Positions 20,755 to 29,693 of a stretch of 64,000 nt of DNA are shown in pieces. Each line of letters starts with the position of its first letter. The stretch's first letter is position 1. A program made the position numbers and the translations under genes. The notes beneath the pieces were generated by a model, which saw nothing but the letters and a program-made list of their open reading frames with translations, was not told where the DNA came from and did not search any database. Location: NCBI RefSeq assembly GCF_000010645.1, contig NC_011565.1:1-64000 (forward strand). The letters are read 5' to 3'. The stretch is from Candidatus Azobacteroides pseudotrichonymphae genomovar. CFP2. Its GTDB lineage: Bacteria; Bacteroidota; Bacteroidia; Bacteroidales; Azobacteroidaceae.

Positions 20755-22107
20755 TTATTTACAACATAATTCTTTACCACGGAAAGAGTCATCAAAACGT
20801 CCATCGTCATAAACTAAATGTCCATTAACAAAGGTTTTAACTACTTTATGAGAAAAAGTCTCCCCTTCTAAGGGTGACCATCTACATTTATACAATAAAT
20901 TCTCTTTAGCAACTGTCCAACGATATTTAGGATCCACCAATACCAAATCAGCATAATATCCTTTACGGATATAACCTCTATCTCTCAAATTGAACAATCG
21001 TGCTGGAGCATGGGACATCTTTTCCACTATAAGTGGCAAAGTAAAAACATTTTGCCGACACAATTCAAGCATCAAAATCAAAGCATGCTGAACCATCGGG
21101 GCACCAGGAGCAGCTTGGAAACATCCTCCCTGTTTTTCTTCCCAAGTATGTGGAGAATGATCTGTCGCTATTATATCTATTTTCCCATCTATAAGAGCTT
21201 GCCTCAATGCCTCACGGTCAGCAAAAGTTTTAATTGACGGGTTCCATTTTATACGATTACCCAAACGAGAATAATCTTTATCTGAAAACCACAAATGATG
21301 AACACAAACTTCTGCTGTAATTCGTTTTTCTTGTAAAGGTTCCAATGTTAATAATTCAATTTCCCGAGCAGTAGATAAATGAAGCAAATGCAAATGAGAA
21401 CAATATTTCTTCGCCAACCGAACAGCTTCACTTGAAGAAATATAACAAGCTTTCGCACTACGTATCTTTGGATGAAAAGAAATCCCTAAACATTTTCCAA
21501 ACTTCCTTATGTATTTCGCCCTGTTAGTTTGTATAACCGTTTCGCTCTCACAATGGGTAGCAATGATATGGTTGGACAAAGTAAAAATTCGTTCTAAAGC
21601 TAATGGATTATCTACTAGCATATTCCCACTAGATGAACCCATAAACACTTTTACGCCTATCGCACGATTAGCTCCTGGTCGGATAAGTTCCTCAAAATTA
21701 TCATTCGTAGCACCTATAAAAAAAGAATAATTAGATAAACTATCCTGTGATGCTTTTTTAAACTTATCATTCAAATCCTTGACCGTAATTGTTTGAGGCA
21801 GAGTATTAGGCATATCCATAAATGAAGTAATTCCTCCAGCTACTGCTGCGTGCGATTCACTGTAAATATCCCCTTTGTGAGTTAAACCAGGTTCACGAAA
21901 ATGAACCTGATCATCAATAACTCCTGGAAGTAATAAAAGATCTGAAGCATCAATAACTGTCGTTGTATTTTGTAAATCATCTTTATTTTCCCGTTCCATA
22001 GATAAGTAATAAGGAACAATGTTTTTTATTCTTTCTCCTTTTATCCATACTGACCCTTTATAAACAGTACCCTCGTTAACAATATTTGCATTCCATATGA
22101 GAATCAT
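20755..22107 (-). CDS. pyrC: Dihydroorotase, Bacteroidetes type
   Basis: This enzyme cyclises carbamoyl-aspartate to dihydroorotate in pyrimidine synthesis. The 450-residue amidohydrolase has the motif DDQVHFREPG at residues 65-74, the conserved SFMDMPNT, the carboxylated-lysine region GVKVFMGSSSGN, and a catalytic Asp in ATDHSPHT. The first His of the usual HVH metal pair is Gln (Q67), which I recall as common in Bacteroidetes homologues. It could instead belong to a related hydantoinase-like group, but the HFREPG context favours PyrC. The GT2 gene upstream ends on the base where pyrC begins (22107). Confidence 0.92.
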   Translation of the reverse strand: MILIWNANIVNEGTVYKGSVWIKGERIKNIVPYYLSMERENKDDLQNTTTVIDASDLLLLPGVIDDQVHFREPGLTHKGDIYSESHAAVAGGITSFMDMPNTLPQTITVKDLNDKFKKASQDSLSNYSFFIGATNDNFEELIRPGANRAIGVKVFMGSSSGNMLVDNPLALERIFTLSNHIIATHCESETVIQTNRAKYIRKFGKCLGISFHPKIRSAKACYISSSEAVRLAKKYCSHLHLLHLSTAREIELLTLEPLQEKRITAEVCVHHLWFSDKDYSRLGNRIKWNPSIKTFADREALRQALIDGKIDIIATDHSPHTWEEKQGGCFQAAPGAPMVQHALILMLELCRQNVFTLPLIVEKMSHAPARLFNLRDRGYIRKGYYADLVLVDPKYRWTVAKENLLYKCRWSPLEGETFSHKVVKTFVNGHLVYDDGRFDDSFRGKELCCK

Positions 22108-22856
22108 TACTTATCAATGATCTTTTTTTGAGGGTATTTATGAAAAATGCTATATAATTTAAGCCAGATGACGCCAAAGAAAGCTTCATTGAATACGCTT
22201 CCATTCATTTTAGATATACCCTCTGTGCGATTAATAAAAATAATAGGAATTTCCTTTAGTCTAAACCCACTTTTCCAAGCAACATATTTCATTTCTATTT
22301 GAAAAGCATAGCCTTTAAATCGAATCTTATCAAGAGGAATTGTTTCCAACACTTCCCTACGATAACATTTAAACCCTGCAGTAGTATCGTTTATTTTTAA
22401 TCCAGAAATAAACTGTACATATTTAGATGCTATGTAAGAAAGTAAAACTCTCGAAACAGGCCAATTTATGACATTTACACCTGATACGTAACGAGAACCA
22501 ATAGCAACATCTACCTCATCTTCTGAACATGCTCTGTACAATCTAAGTAAATCATCAGGATTATGGGAAAAATCTGCATCCATCTCAAAAATATAATCAT
22601 AATCACGTTGCAGAACCCACTTAAATCCATTAACATAAGCTGTTCCCAAGCCCTGTCTCCCTAATCTCTCTATCAAATGCAAACGAAAAGAAAACTCTAC
22701 CTGTAAGATTTTTACAATTGCAGCAGTAGCATCAGGAGAACAATCATCTATTACCAAAATATCAAAAGACTTGGACAAAGAAAAAATCCGACGAATAATC
22801 TTTTCAATATTTTCTTTCTCATTATAAGTAGGAATAATAACAATACTATCACTCAT
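22107..22856 (-). CDS. Polyprenol-phosphate mannosyltransferase (GT family 2)
   Basis: The protein resembles dolichol/polyprenol-phosphate mannose synthases, which move mannose from GDP-mannose to a lipid carrier on the inner face of the membrane. The 249-residue GT-A fold starts with IVIIPTYNEKENIEKII and has the nucleotide-binding VIDDCSPDAT and the metal-binding DAD in FEMDADFSHNPDDL. The motif AFQIEMKY follows. No C-terminal membrane domain is seen. It shares four bases with the upstream substrate-binding protein gene and one base with pyrC, so the three are likely one operon. The exact sugar is inference. Confidence 0.9.
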   Translation of the reverse strand: MSDSIVIIPTYNEKENIEKIIRRIFSLSKSFDILVIDDCSPDATAAIVKILQVEFSFRLHLIERLGRQGLGTAYVNGFKWVLQRDYDYIFEMDADFSHNPDDLLRLYRACSEDEVDVAIGSRYVSGVNVINWPVSRVLLSYIASKYVQFISGLKINDTTAGFKCYRREVLETIPLDKIRFKGYAFQIEMKYVAWKSGFRLKEIPIIFINRTEGISKMNGSVFNEAFFGVIWLKLYSIFHKYPQKKIIDK

Positions 22857-23974
22857 AGTAGTTTTCTGTAATATCTATGCACAGAAGAATTTGGTAATAA
22901 ATCAGGATGAAATAAGCTTATCATTTCCTTTAATATCCAATCAGGATGGAGTAATAGCTCTTGATAATAAGATTTTTTCAAAGTATTACAAACGTAGATG
23001 TTTCGACTTTTATAAGCATCAAATAAAGCATAATTTGGACACTTTTTGAATAATTGCTCGTAAGTAAGTTCTTGGGGACTATAATATTTAATTAACCAAT
23101 AGTCTGCTTTTTCAGCTTTACTCAAAACCGTTTCAAAAGATAATGATACAGATCCAGTATTAGGATCATCTTTTAAAATATAGTTTGCACCAGCATCATA
23201 TAACATGTGAGCTAAATAACTTTTACCTCCAGGCATATACCAAATGTTACCATATTTCATTTCTGTGAAAACAGCAGGACGAAAAACAACATTTGTCACC
23301 AATTTTTTGAGCTCATTATATGAATGCATAATCTCAAAAAATAGAGAATCAGCAAATTCTTTTTTATCAAACAATAACCCGATAAAACGAATCCATTCGG
23401 CTTGACCCAAAGGATGATTCTCCATATAATCAGTACAACAAATAACAGGAATATTTAATTTATCCAACACATCAGTCTTAGTGTTGATAGGATTGATAAA
23501 AATTACTTCCGGGTTAATAAACATCAATTTCTCTATATTAGGATTAACCGAAAAACCAATATCTTGTATTGTCCCAGAACTAATTCCTTCAGTCACAAAC
23601 GGAAGATTGATATACTGCGGCTCCGTTACACCTATCAAAACATCCAAAACACCCAAAGCATCAAATATTCCACAAATAGCAGATGAAAAACAAACTGCTC
23701 GTTTCACAGGCGTGCGAATTAAGACTCCTTCGGGAAGCGATTTGGGAAGTTTTTTTGACCGAGGAACCAAAACATATTTTTGCAAAAAACGTGTCTTATT
23801 CCAAGGATTTTGAATTCTCACAAGTGTATAACTGGCATATGTTTCTATTTTAAATGTTCGTGCATAACAAACACTACCATTTGAGAAATTTTTTCCTGTA
23901 CTTAAACTGTTATTTTCTCCACAAGAAAATAGAAACACCCACCACAACAATAGAGAGAAGTTGTTTATACGCAT
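22853..23974 (-). CDS. ABC transporter substrate-binding lipoprotein (BtuF/FecB type)
   Basis: The 373-residue protein has a lipoprotein signal: a hydrophobic stretch ending in a lipobox at FSC, with Cys at residue 18. It should therefore sit in the periplasm anchored to a membrane. The body matches periplasmic binding proteins for cobalamin or iron chelates, with two lobes joined by a long helix (AVCFSSAICGIFDALGVLDVLIGV; MYDAGANYILKDD). No permease or ATPase gene is adjacent, so the ligand cannot be deduced. Start ATG at 23974. It overlaps the glycosyltransferase gene by four bases. Confidence 0.85.
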   Translation of the reverse strand: MRINNFSLLLWWVFLFSCGENNSLSTGKNFSNGSVCYARTFKIETYASYTLVRIQNPWNKTRFLQKYVLVPRSKKLPKSLPEGVLIRTPVKRAVCFSSAICGIFDALGVLDVLIGVTEPQYINLPFVTEGISSGTIQDIGFSVNPNIEKLMFINPEVIFINPINTKTDVLDKLNIPVICCTDYMENHPLGQAEWIRFIGLLFDKKEFADSLFFEIMHSYNELKKLVTNVVFRPAVFTEMKYGNIWYMPGGKSYLAHMLYDAGANYILKDDPNTGSVSLSFETVLSKAEKADYWLIKYYSPQELTYEQLFKKCPNYALFDAYKSRNIYVCNTLKKSYYQELLLHPDWILKEMISLFHPDLLPNSSVHRYYRKLL

Positions 23975-24063
23975 TTCCTTTCCTAGCTATTATATTAGGG
24001 AACTCTTAGGAGACAGTATCGTCATCGCATCCACTCTTGCCTTCCTATGTCAAAAAAATTGTG

Positions 24064-24469
24064 TGGACTTGGAGGGATTCGAACCCTCGTCCAAACGAGG
24101 AACCAATTTGATTTCTACATGTTTATCCCTATTTTATTTTTTGGACTCAGCACAGGACTAAGGAATCCCTCAATTGTTGAGCCTATCCTTTTTAATTCAT
24201 CTGAAGCACAAGGATTACTCCAAACTATCTCCGATATTGGACAGCACCACTTTTTCAGATTGCTTCGAAGACAGAGCTTCTGAGTGATGTCTCGTTCCGG
24301 TCTCCTTGAGACGGAATAAAGCTTAGACCTACTATAACTTCTGCTAAGCAGCAAGAGCGTAAAAATTTTCGCCAGTTAATATAATTATCATCCGAGATTA
24401 AAGTGCCGAACAACGACGCACTACATGCTTACAAATCATTTCTACCCGATGTCAAAGCCAGTCAAGCCC
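24064..24469 (-). ncRNA. ssrA: Transfer-messenger RNA (tmRNA), one-piece
   Basis: The ends pair like a tRNA acceptor (GGGCTTG at the 5' end with CAAGTCC at the 3' end, one G-T wobble). The T arm GAGGGTTCGAATCCCTC lies just inside the 3' end. The tag reading frame at 24344-24373 encodes GENFYALAA followed by TAG, giving the peptide (A)GENFYALAA, close to the (A)GENNYALAA type known from Bacteroidetes. Total length is about 406 bases. No CCA is encoded at the 3' end. It rescues stalled ribosomes together with SmpB, whose gene is not in this window. Confidence 0.95.
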
Positions 24470-24575
24470 ATAATTCTCATAGAGTACGAAGATATAAAAA
24501 TATTGTTTTTATAAAAAAAAAAATTAATTTCGCGCAACTGCAGTTTATAAGCAGCAAAAAAATATTTTTCTTATT

Positions 24576-24607
24576 TAGAAGATAAGAAGTCCAATCTTCT
24601 ATTTTTT
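24576..24607 (+). terminator. Terminator-like hairpin in the rpsF leader
   Basis: TAGAAGAT (24576-24583) pairs with ATCTTCTA (24594-24601), followed at once by six T. It lies only 34 bases before the rpsF ATG and points towards it, so it might act as an attenuator of the rpsF-rpsR-rplI operon. Alternatively it only insulates the divergent tmRNA gene. Confidence 0.4.
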
Positions 24608-24640
24608 CCTTTTACTTTGCATTACAAACAATAGATTCTT

Positions 24641-24979
24641 ATGAACAATTATGAAGCTGTTTTTATTTTGACTCCTGTTTTATCCGATGAACAAGTGAAG
24701 GAAACTGTTAATAAATTCAAAGATATTCTCATTGCTGAGGAAGCAGAAATCATAAATGAAGAAAATTGGGGCTTACGTAAACTAAGTTATCCAATTCAAA
24801 GAAAGACAACTGGATTTTATTTCTTATTAGAATTTAAATCGGATTCTACCATTATTTCTAAATTGGAAACACAATTTCGGCGCGATGAAAAAGTACTCCG
24901 TTTCTTAACTTTCCGTCAAAACAAAGTCTTTATGGAATACGCACTTAAAAGAAGAAACAAACTCAAAGAAACTAAGTAA
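24641..24979 (+). CDS. rpsF: 30S ribosomal protein S6
   Basis: S6 pairs with S18 on the platform of the small subunit. The 112-residue protein starts [21 protein letters not shown], and has the [13 protein letters not shown] segment typical of S6. It is the first gene of rpsF-rpsR-rplI, 14 bases before rpsR. The leader carries a terminator-like hairpin. Confidence 0.97.
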   Translation: MNNYEAVFILTPVLSDEQVKETVNKFKDILIAEEAEIINEENWGLRKLSYPIQRKTTGFYFLLEFKSDSTIISKLETQFRRDEKVLRFLTFRQNKVFMEYALKRRNKLKETK

Positions 24980-24993
24980 AGAAACTTAATATT

Positions 24994-25272
24994 ATGGCAA
25001 CATACAACAATAATTCAGAAATCCGTTACTTAACACCTCAAGTTTCCGATACGAAAAACAGAAAGAAATATTGTCGTTTTAAAAAAAATGGCATTAAGTT
25101 CATCGATTACAAAGATCCTGAATTTTTAAAAAAATTCTTAAATGAGCAAGGCAAAATTCTCCCTAGGCGTATTACAGGCACCTCGGCAAAGTTTCAGCAC
25201 CGTGTTGCTCAAGCAGTGAAACGTGCTCGTCACTTAGCACTGCTTCCGTATGTAACTGATTTGATGAAATGA
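24994..25272 (+). CDS. rpsR: 30S ribosomal protein S18
   Basis: S18 binds 16S rRNA with S6. The 92-residue chain has [24 protein letters not shown] followed by the conserved [32 protein letters not shown], with a single Cys. It is flanked by rpsF and rplI with short gaps, the usual operon. Confidence 0.97.
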   Translation: MATYNNNSEIRYLTPQVSDTKNRKKYCRFKKNGIKFIDYKDPEFLKKFLNEQGKILPRRITGTSAKFQHRVAQAVKRARHLALLPYVTDLMK

Positions 25273-25293
25273 ACAAAAATAAAGGAAAAACTT

Positions 25294-25737
25294 ATGCAAG
25301 TAATTCTATTAGAAAATGTTGATAAGCTTGGTTACAAAGATGATATTGTCACTGTAAAAAATGGTTATGGAAGAAATTTTTTGATCCCTAAAAAAAAGGC
25401 CATTTTCGCTTCTAAAACAGCAAAGAAAGTATTAGCTGAAAACCTTCGCCAACAAGTTCGCAAATTGGAAAAAATCAAAAAAGACGCCCAGACATTAGCA
25501 AATAAATTAATGAATATTTCTCTTACCATTGGAGCAAAAACAAGCTCCAACGGCATAATTTTTGGATCGATTACTAACATCCAAATCGCAGATGAACTGG
25601 CAAAAAAAGGGGTTCAAATCGAACGAAAACTAATCTCTATCAAAGAGCATATAAAAGAAATCGGCTCTTACAAAGCTACTCTAAGACTTCACAAAGATAT
25701 TGTAATAGACATACCTTTCGAAGTAATAGCAGAATAA
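25294..25737 (+). CDS. rplI: 50S ribosomal protein L9
   Basis: L9 is the elongated protein joining the L1 side of the 50S subunit. The N-terminal domain [36 protein letters not shown] is characteristic, followed by a long connecting helix and the C-terminal rRNA-binding domain. The 147-residue length is normal. It ends the rpsF operon. Confidence 0.97.
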
Positions 25738-26066
25738 CAAAACAATCCTTAAATTTGGACTACGGAAATTCAATAAGTGTTTCTCTACTACTCCCGTTTG
25801 AGTATCCGATTCAACGCTTATGCTTACTTGCATAAGCAAGCCCCTACATGACATGAAACAGGGACAACGAAAGTGGTAAACCTCTCTATACCTCACTCAA
25901 AAACCCACTGATTGATTTGCAATAAATTAACCAGTAGATTGAATAAAAAGTACCTCTCTCATCACGCCAGATATAAATACATACCGGGGACTATCCTTAC
26001 ACAGGGTCTATTTTAAAACAAAAAAATCCCACTCTAAACCAATCACACCATTTTTTAACAAAATTT
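25738..26066. other. Spacer rplI-trpE with an 8-bp hairpin
   Basis: No gene is seen in this spacer between convergent units. GCTTATGC (25816-25823) and GCATAAGC (25830-25837) form a perfect hairpin with a six-base loop, but no T run follows. It might mark the end of the rpsF operon transcript. Confidence 0.4.
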
Positions 26067-27473
26067 TTAGTTTAAAATTCGTTCTGCTACATCAATAGCT
26101 GCTTTTAAAGCTCCTAACTTATTATTCACTTCCTGTAATTCGGACTCATCACTAGATTGTGAAACAATTCCAGCTCCAGCTTGGTAATACAATACATTAT
26201 TTTTGCTGAGAAAGGAACGAATTGTAATTGCCTGATTTAAATCCCCGTTTAATCCAATATACCCTATACACCCACCATAAACTCCTCTCCTATATGGTTC
26301 TATATCACTTATCAGTTCTATTGCTCTAATTTTAGGTGCCCCAGAGAGTGTTCCTGCTGGGAAGGTATCGGCAAACACTTTAATAGTATTGATACCTTTT
26401 TCTACACATCCCACTACTCTAGAACCTAAATGAATTACATGAGAATAATATTGCACTTTTTTATAGAAATCTAAATACACATTGCGAGTATTTTTACTCA
26501 AATCATTACGGGCCAAATCTACTAGCATGACATGTTCAGCATTTTCTTTTGGATCTTCCAACAAATCTTGAGCCAACCGTTCATCTTTTTCGTCGTTTCC
26601 AGTACGACGAAAAGTCCCTGCAATAGGATCTATATAAGCTCTCCCTTTCGTTATTCGGCAATGAGTTTCGGGACTAGAACCAAAAATACGAAACGAACCA
26701 AAATCAAAATAAAACAAATAAGGTGAAGGATTAATAGAACGCAAAGCACGATACACCTTAAAATCATCACCTAAAAAAGTCTGAGAAAAACAACGAGAAA
26801 GTACTATTTGAAATACATCACCTCTTTTACAATGTTTAATACCCCTCCGTACCATTTCTTTATAAACATCATCAGTAATTATAGAAATTTCATTGCCTTT
26901 AGTGGTAAAATTATAAGAAGCATAGTTACGATTACTCAAAATGGCTAACACTTCATCCATCTTGCTTTTTTCTCCCTTGATAATATTTTCTACAATAGTC
27001 ATTTCATTTTTAAAATGATTAATGACAAGAATGTACCGATAGAAAATATAAATTATGTCAGGAACATTTTCTACAATCATTTTCTTTTCTTCCACATAAA
27101 CATCTTCAAAATATTTTATAGCATCAAAGGCCGTATATCCGAAAAAACCATTATACTTTACGACATTTTCATTATCGCTTATCTTAAAGGAAGAAATAAA
27201 CTGGTTCAATTGCTCAACAACAGGAGACGACTCATCTATCGTAATGACAGATACAGACTGATTTGGATAAGTCATCTTAACTTTGCTATCTTTTATTTCA
27301 AAACGAGCTATCGGATTAAATCCAATAAAAGAAACAGAATTTTCATTTCCATGGAAATCCGAAGATTCCAATAATACCGATTCAGGAAAAATATCTCTTA
27401 TTTTCAAGTAGATACTAACCGGAGTTTGTAAATCCGCCAAAACTGTTCTGCATCGTGTATTGACAATAGTCAT
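26067..27473 (-). CDS. trpE: Anthranilate synthase component I
   Basis: TrpE makes anthranilate from chorismate with ammonia from the TrpG amidotransferase, the first step of tryptophan synthesis. The 468-residue form from the ATG at 27473 (MTIVNTRCRTVLADLQTPVS) matches Bacteroidetes TrpE; the frame extends 26 codons further but that tail looks non-coding. The feedback-site motif LLESSD is near residue 34, and the catalytic C-terminal half has FGSSPETHCRITKGRAYIDPIAGTFRR and TFPAGTLSGAPK. No trpG or other trp gene is adjacent; trpB lies about 23 kb away. Confidence 0.96.
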   Translation of the reverse strand: MTIVNTRCRTVLADLQTPVSIYLKIRDIFPESVLLESSDFHGNENSVSFIGFNPIARFEIKDSKVKMTYPNQSVSVITIDESSPVVEQLNQFISSFKISDNENVVKYNGFFGYTAFDAIKYFEDVYVEEKKMIVENVPDIIYIFYRYILVINHFKNEMTIVENIIKGEKSKMDEVLAILSNRNYASYNFTTKGNEISIITDDVYKEMVRRGIKHCKRGDVFQIVLSRCFSQTFLGDDFKVYRALRSINPSPYLFYFDFGSFRIFGSSPETHCRITKGRAYIDPIAGTFRRTGNDEKDERLAQDLLEDPKENAEHVMLVDLARNDLSKNTRNVYLDFYKKVQYYSHVIHLGSRVVGCVEKGINTIKVFADTFPAGTLSGAPKIRAIELISDIEPYRRGVYGGCIGYIGLNGDLNQAITIRSFLSKNNVLYYQAGAGIVSQSSDESELQEVNNKLGALKAAIDVAERILN

Positions 27474-27547
27474 AATTCTAAGTATACTACGAATTAGTAG
27501 TGAAATTCTTATTTTTGAATGACACATGAACACAAAAGGGACATAAT

Positions 27548-27796
27548 TCAATGATGTCTACAATAGTCATAATCAATCATATAAGCCACCCACGCTTCAT
27601 TCATTCCAGAAAATATTTGCATAGAAACGATACCCTTTCATTTGCTTGTGGAGATCTTTCGTTCTTCATACTCGATTTGTTTTGGATGCGGAAAATTCTC
27701 ATCAAAATCAACTAAAAGTTCATATAGCTACTTGGTTATATATGCCCTTTCATTGTCATTAAATACAAATGATTTTCCTTTGCCATGAAACAGCCA
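27548..27796 (-). pseudogene. Possible relic gene with two in-frame stops
   Basis: On the minus strand one frame stays protein-like for 82 codons, interrupted only by TAG (27728-27730) and TGA (27638-27640). Both could have arisen from CAG and CGA by C-to-T change. Parts read FVFNDNERAYITK, LYELLVDFDENFPHPKQIEY and MQIFSGMNEAWVAYMIDYDY, rich in acidic and aromatic residues and unlike random AT-rich translation. I do not recognise the family. It lies just after rpmE2 and just before trpE. Confidence 0.35.
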
Positions 27797-27803
27797 TTAC
27801 AAA

Positions 27804-28055
27804 TCATTTTTTCCTATTTTTATAACGATTCATAAACTTATCTACACGTCCAGCTGTATCCACCAATTTTTGCTTCCCCGTATAAAATGGATGAGAAGTA
27901 TTAGAAATTTCCAGTTTAATCAAAGGATAAACAATACCTTCTATTTTAATAGTTTCTTTTGTATCGATCGTACTGCGTACAATAAATGTATCATTGTTAG
28001 ATACATCTTTGAATGCAACCGGACGATAATTGGTCGGATGAATCCCTATTTTCAT
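27804..28055 (-). CDS. rpmE2: 50S ribosomal protein L31, type B
   Basis: This is the L31 form that lacks the zinc-binding cysteines. The 83-residue chain starts [17 protein letters not shown] and contains [24 protein letters not shown], the standard type B signature. It is divergent from the HD-domain gene, with an 11-bp inverted repeat in the shared upstream region. Confidence 0.96.
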   Translation of the reverse strand: MKIGIHPTNYRPVAFKDVSNNDTFIVRSTIDTKETIKIEGIVYPLIKLEISNTSHPFYTGKQKLVDTAGRVDKFMNRYKNRKK

Positions 28056-28075
28056 TTTTTATAATTATATTCTCC

Positions 28076-28105
28076 TACTTTTGTACTTTTTCACAAAAGT
28101 ACAAA
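28076..28105. promoter_or_regulatory. Inverted repeat carrying divergent -7 boxes
   Basis: TTTGTACTTTT (28080-28090) and AAAAGTACAAA (28095-28105) form a perfect 11-bp inverted repeat between divergent rpmE2 and the HD gene. TACTTTTG, a match to the Bacteroidetes -7 box TAnnTTTG, occurs on the plus strand at 28076-28083 and on the minus strand at 28094-28101. The site could be a shared operator or a pair of back-to-back promoters. On the minus side a TTTG lies 23 bases upstream, longer than ideal. Confidence 0.45.
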
Positions 28106-28196
28106 CATACTTCTAATAAGCCTACAAATATTTAAATATATTTTTTGAGTATTTAGGTAATGTTTAGAAGTCAGAAATATTTATGCAAAAAACACC

Positions 28197-28736
28197 ATGA
28201 TACCTATAGACATTATAAAAAAATATTACGAAGAAAAAAGTGAACTTTATGATATTCTGGTTACACATAGTCTATCGGTAACCAATAAGGCTCTTGAAAT
28301 AATACAAATACATTCTGAATGGAAAATAGACAAAGCATTTATTCTAGAAGCATCTTTACTACACGATATAGGAATTTACCTGACAAATGCTCCTGCTATA
28401 CAGTGCTTTGGCAATTTTCCTTATATCTGTCATGGTTATTTAGGATCAAAAATTCTTCAAAAAGAAAATCTCCATAGGCACGCTTTAGTTTGCGAAAGAC
28501 ATACAGGGACAGGATTGACAAAAGAAGACATAATACGAAACAATATTCCTCTTCATCACAAAAATTCATTACCGGAAACATTAGAAGAAAAGCTTATCTG
28601 TTTTGCTGATAAATTTTATTCCAAAACCCAATTATGCAGAATAAAAACAATAGACCAAATAAAAAAATCACTCTCAAAACATGGAAGAGATTCTGTCCTA
28701 CGATTTGAAGATATGCTAAAATTATTTTTAGGATAA
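28197..28736 (+). CDS. HD-domain phosphohydrolase, function unknown
   Basis: The 179-residue protein has an HD metal-dependent hydrolase core. THSLSVTNKALEI near residue 25 supplies the first His, LLHDIGIYL near residue 60 is the HD pair, and CERHTGTGL and CFADKFYSK give later metal ligands. Such small HD proteins act on nucleotides or phospho-compounds, but the substrate here is not known. It stands alone between rpmE2 (divergent) and coaX (convergent). Confidence 0.85.
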   Translation: MIPIDIIKKYYEEKSELYDILVTHSLSVTNKALEIIQIHSEWKIDKAFILEASLLHDIGIYLTNAPAIQCFGNFPYICHGYLGSKILQKENLHRHALVCERHTGTGLTKEDIIRNNIPLHHKNSLPETLEEKLICFADKFYSKTQLCRIKTIDQIKKSLSKHGRDSVLRFEDMLKLFLG

Positions 28737-28839
28737 ATGGTTACTAAAATCCACAATTCCCTCATCCCTCAAAAGATGATAATAATTAATTTTTTACTAT
28801 AAAACTACTTCTATCTTGCAATAATAACTGAGTGATTTT

Positions 28840-29577
28840 TTATTTTGACTTAAAAAATTTTTTTTGATAAATCAATATTTCATTCAATCCTTTCAACACT
28901 AAATGTTTATCCACGAATAAAGTGCCTTTTAATCGTTTCTCGAAATAAATAGTATTGCCTCCTGTAAGAAAAGTTAAAGCATTTTCTTTCTTTTCATATT
29001 CTTCTATATATGACCCTAATTCATGTACTATACCTTCCATTACACCACTTCGTATAGCTGTCTCCGTATCGTAGCCTCGAATTGGTATATTCCCATTCTC
29101 ACTTATCAGTGGCAATGAGTTGGTGAAATAATGCAAAGCATTCAACCTCATAGCAGGTCCTAGTGAAATATTCCCTCCTTTATATATTCCCTTTCTATTA
29201 ACAAAATCAATCGTAATCGCCGTACCAATATCTATTATCAGAAGATTATTGTTGAGTTTTTGATACCAAGCTCCTACTGCTGCAGCTAATCGGTCTGTCC
29301 CCAGAGTTCGTGGTGTTTGATAATCTATTGATAGGGGAAGAGGCAGATTATTTTTAAACTCATAAAAGTAGGATAAGCTCTCTCTAAGTAAAGAGAGTAA
29401 AGATTCACTTACTTCTCGTGTACTGCACAATATACCTGCTTGTGGTTGATAAGTTTTTAGAATAGAATAAAACCATTCCTGTTTTACTTCCTTTGTTTGG
29501 AAGGTTTTTATTACTGCTTTCCCCTCAAATAGTCCTATTTTAAGTATTGTATTCCCTTGATCAATAACTATGTACAT
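28840..29577 (-). CDS. coaX: Type III pantothenate kinase
   Basis: CoaX phosphorylates pantothenate, the first step towards coenzyme A. The 245-residue protein has the ASKHA phosphate motif in MYIVIDQGNTILKIGLF, the pantothenate-binding GTDRLAAAVGAW, and the second phosphate motif LLIIDIGTAITIDFV. Length fits the family. It converges on the HD gene and is divergent from the DUF4105 gene. Confidence 0.95.
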   Translation of the reverse strand: MYIVIDQGNTILKIGLFEGKAVIKTFQTKEVKQEWFYSILKTYQPQAGILCSTREVSESLLSLLRESLSYFYEFKNNLPLPLSIDYQTPRTLGTDRLAAAVGAWYQKLNNNLLIIDIGTAITIDFVNRKGIYKGGNISLGPAMRLNALHYFTNSLPLISENGNIPIRGYDTETAIRSGVMEGIVHELGSYIEEYEKKENALTFLTGGNTIYFEKRLKGTLFVDKHLVLKGLNEILIYQKKFFKSK

Positions 29578-29693
29578 AATTCGAATCGTATTTATACTAT
29601 GTATAAAATTAATAAAATTAAAATGTTGTTTGCATTTGTCTGGTGATTTAATTCTTTAAAAAATATACTATTGTGTGTAATTTTGCTTAAAAA

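Noticed and set aside
24047..24354. Open frames on both strands over 24.05-24.35 kb
   Set aside because: They lie within the tmRNA gene, whose paired ends, T arm and tag frame explain the sequence better.
25738..26066. RNase P RNA, SRP RNA or 6S RNA in spacers
   Set aside because: The conserved cores (for example the SRP GGAAGCAGC-type loop or the RNase P GAGGAAAGTCC block) are not present in any spacer I read.
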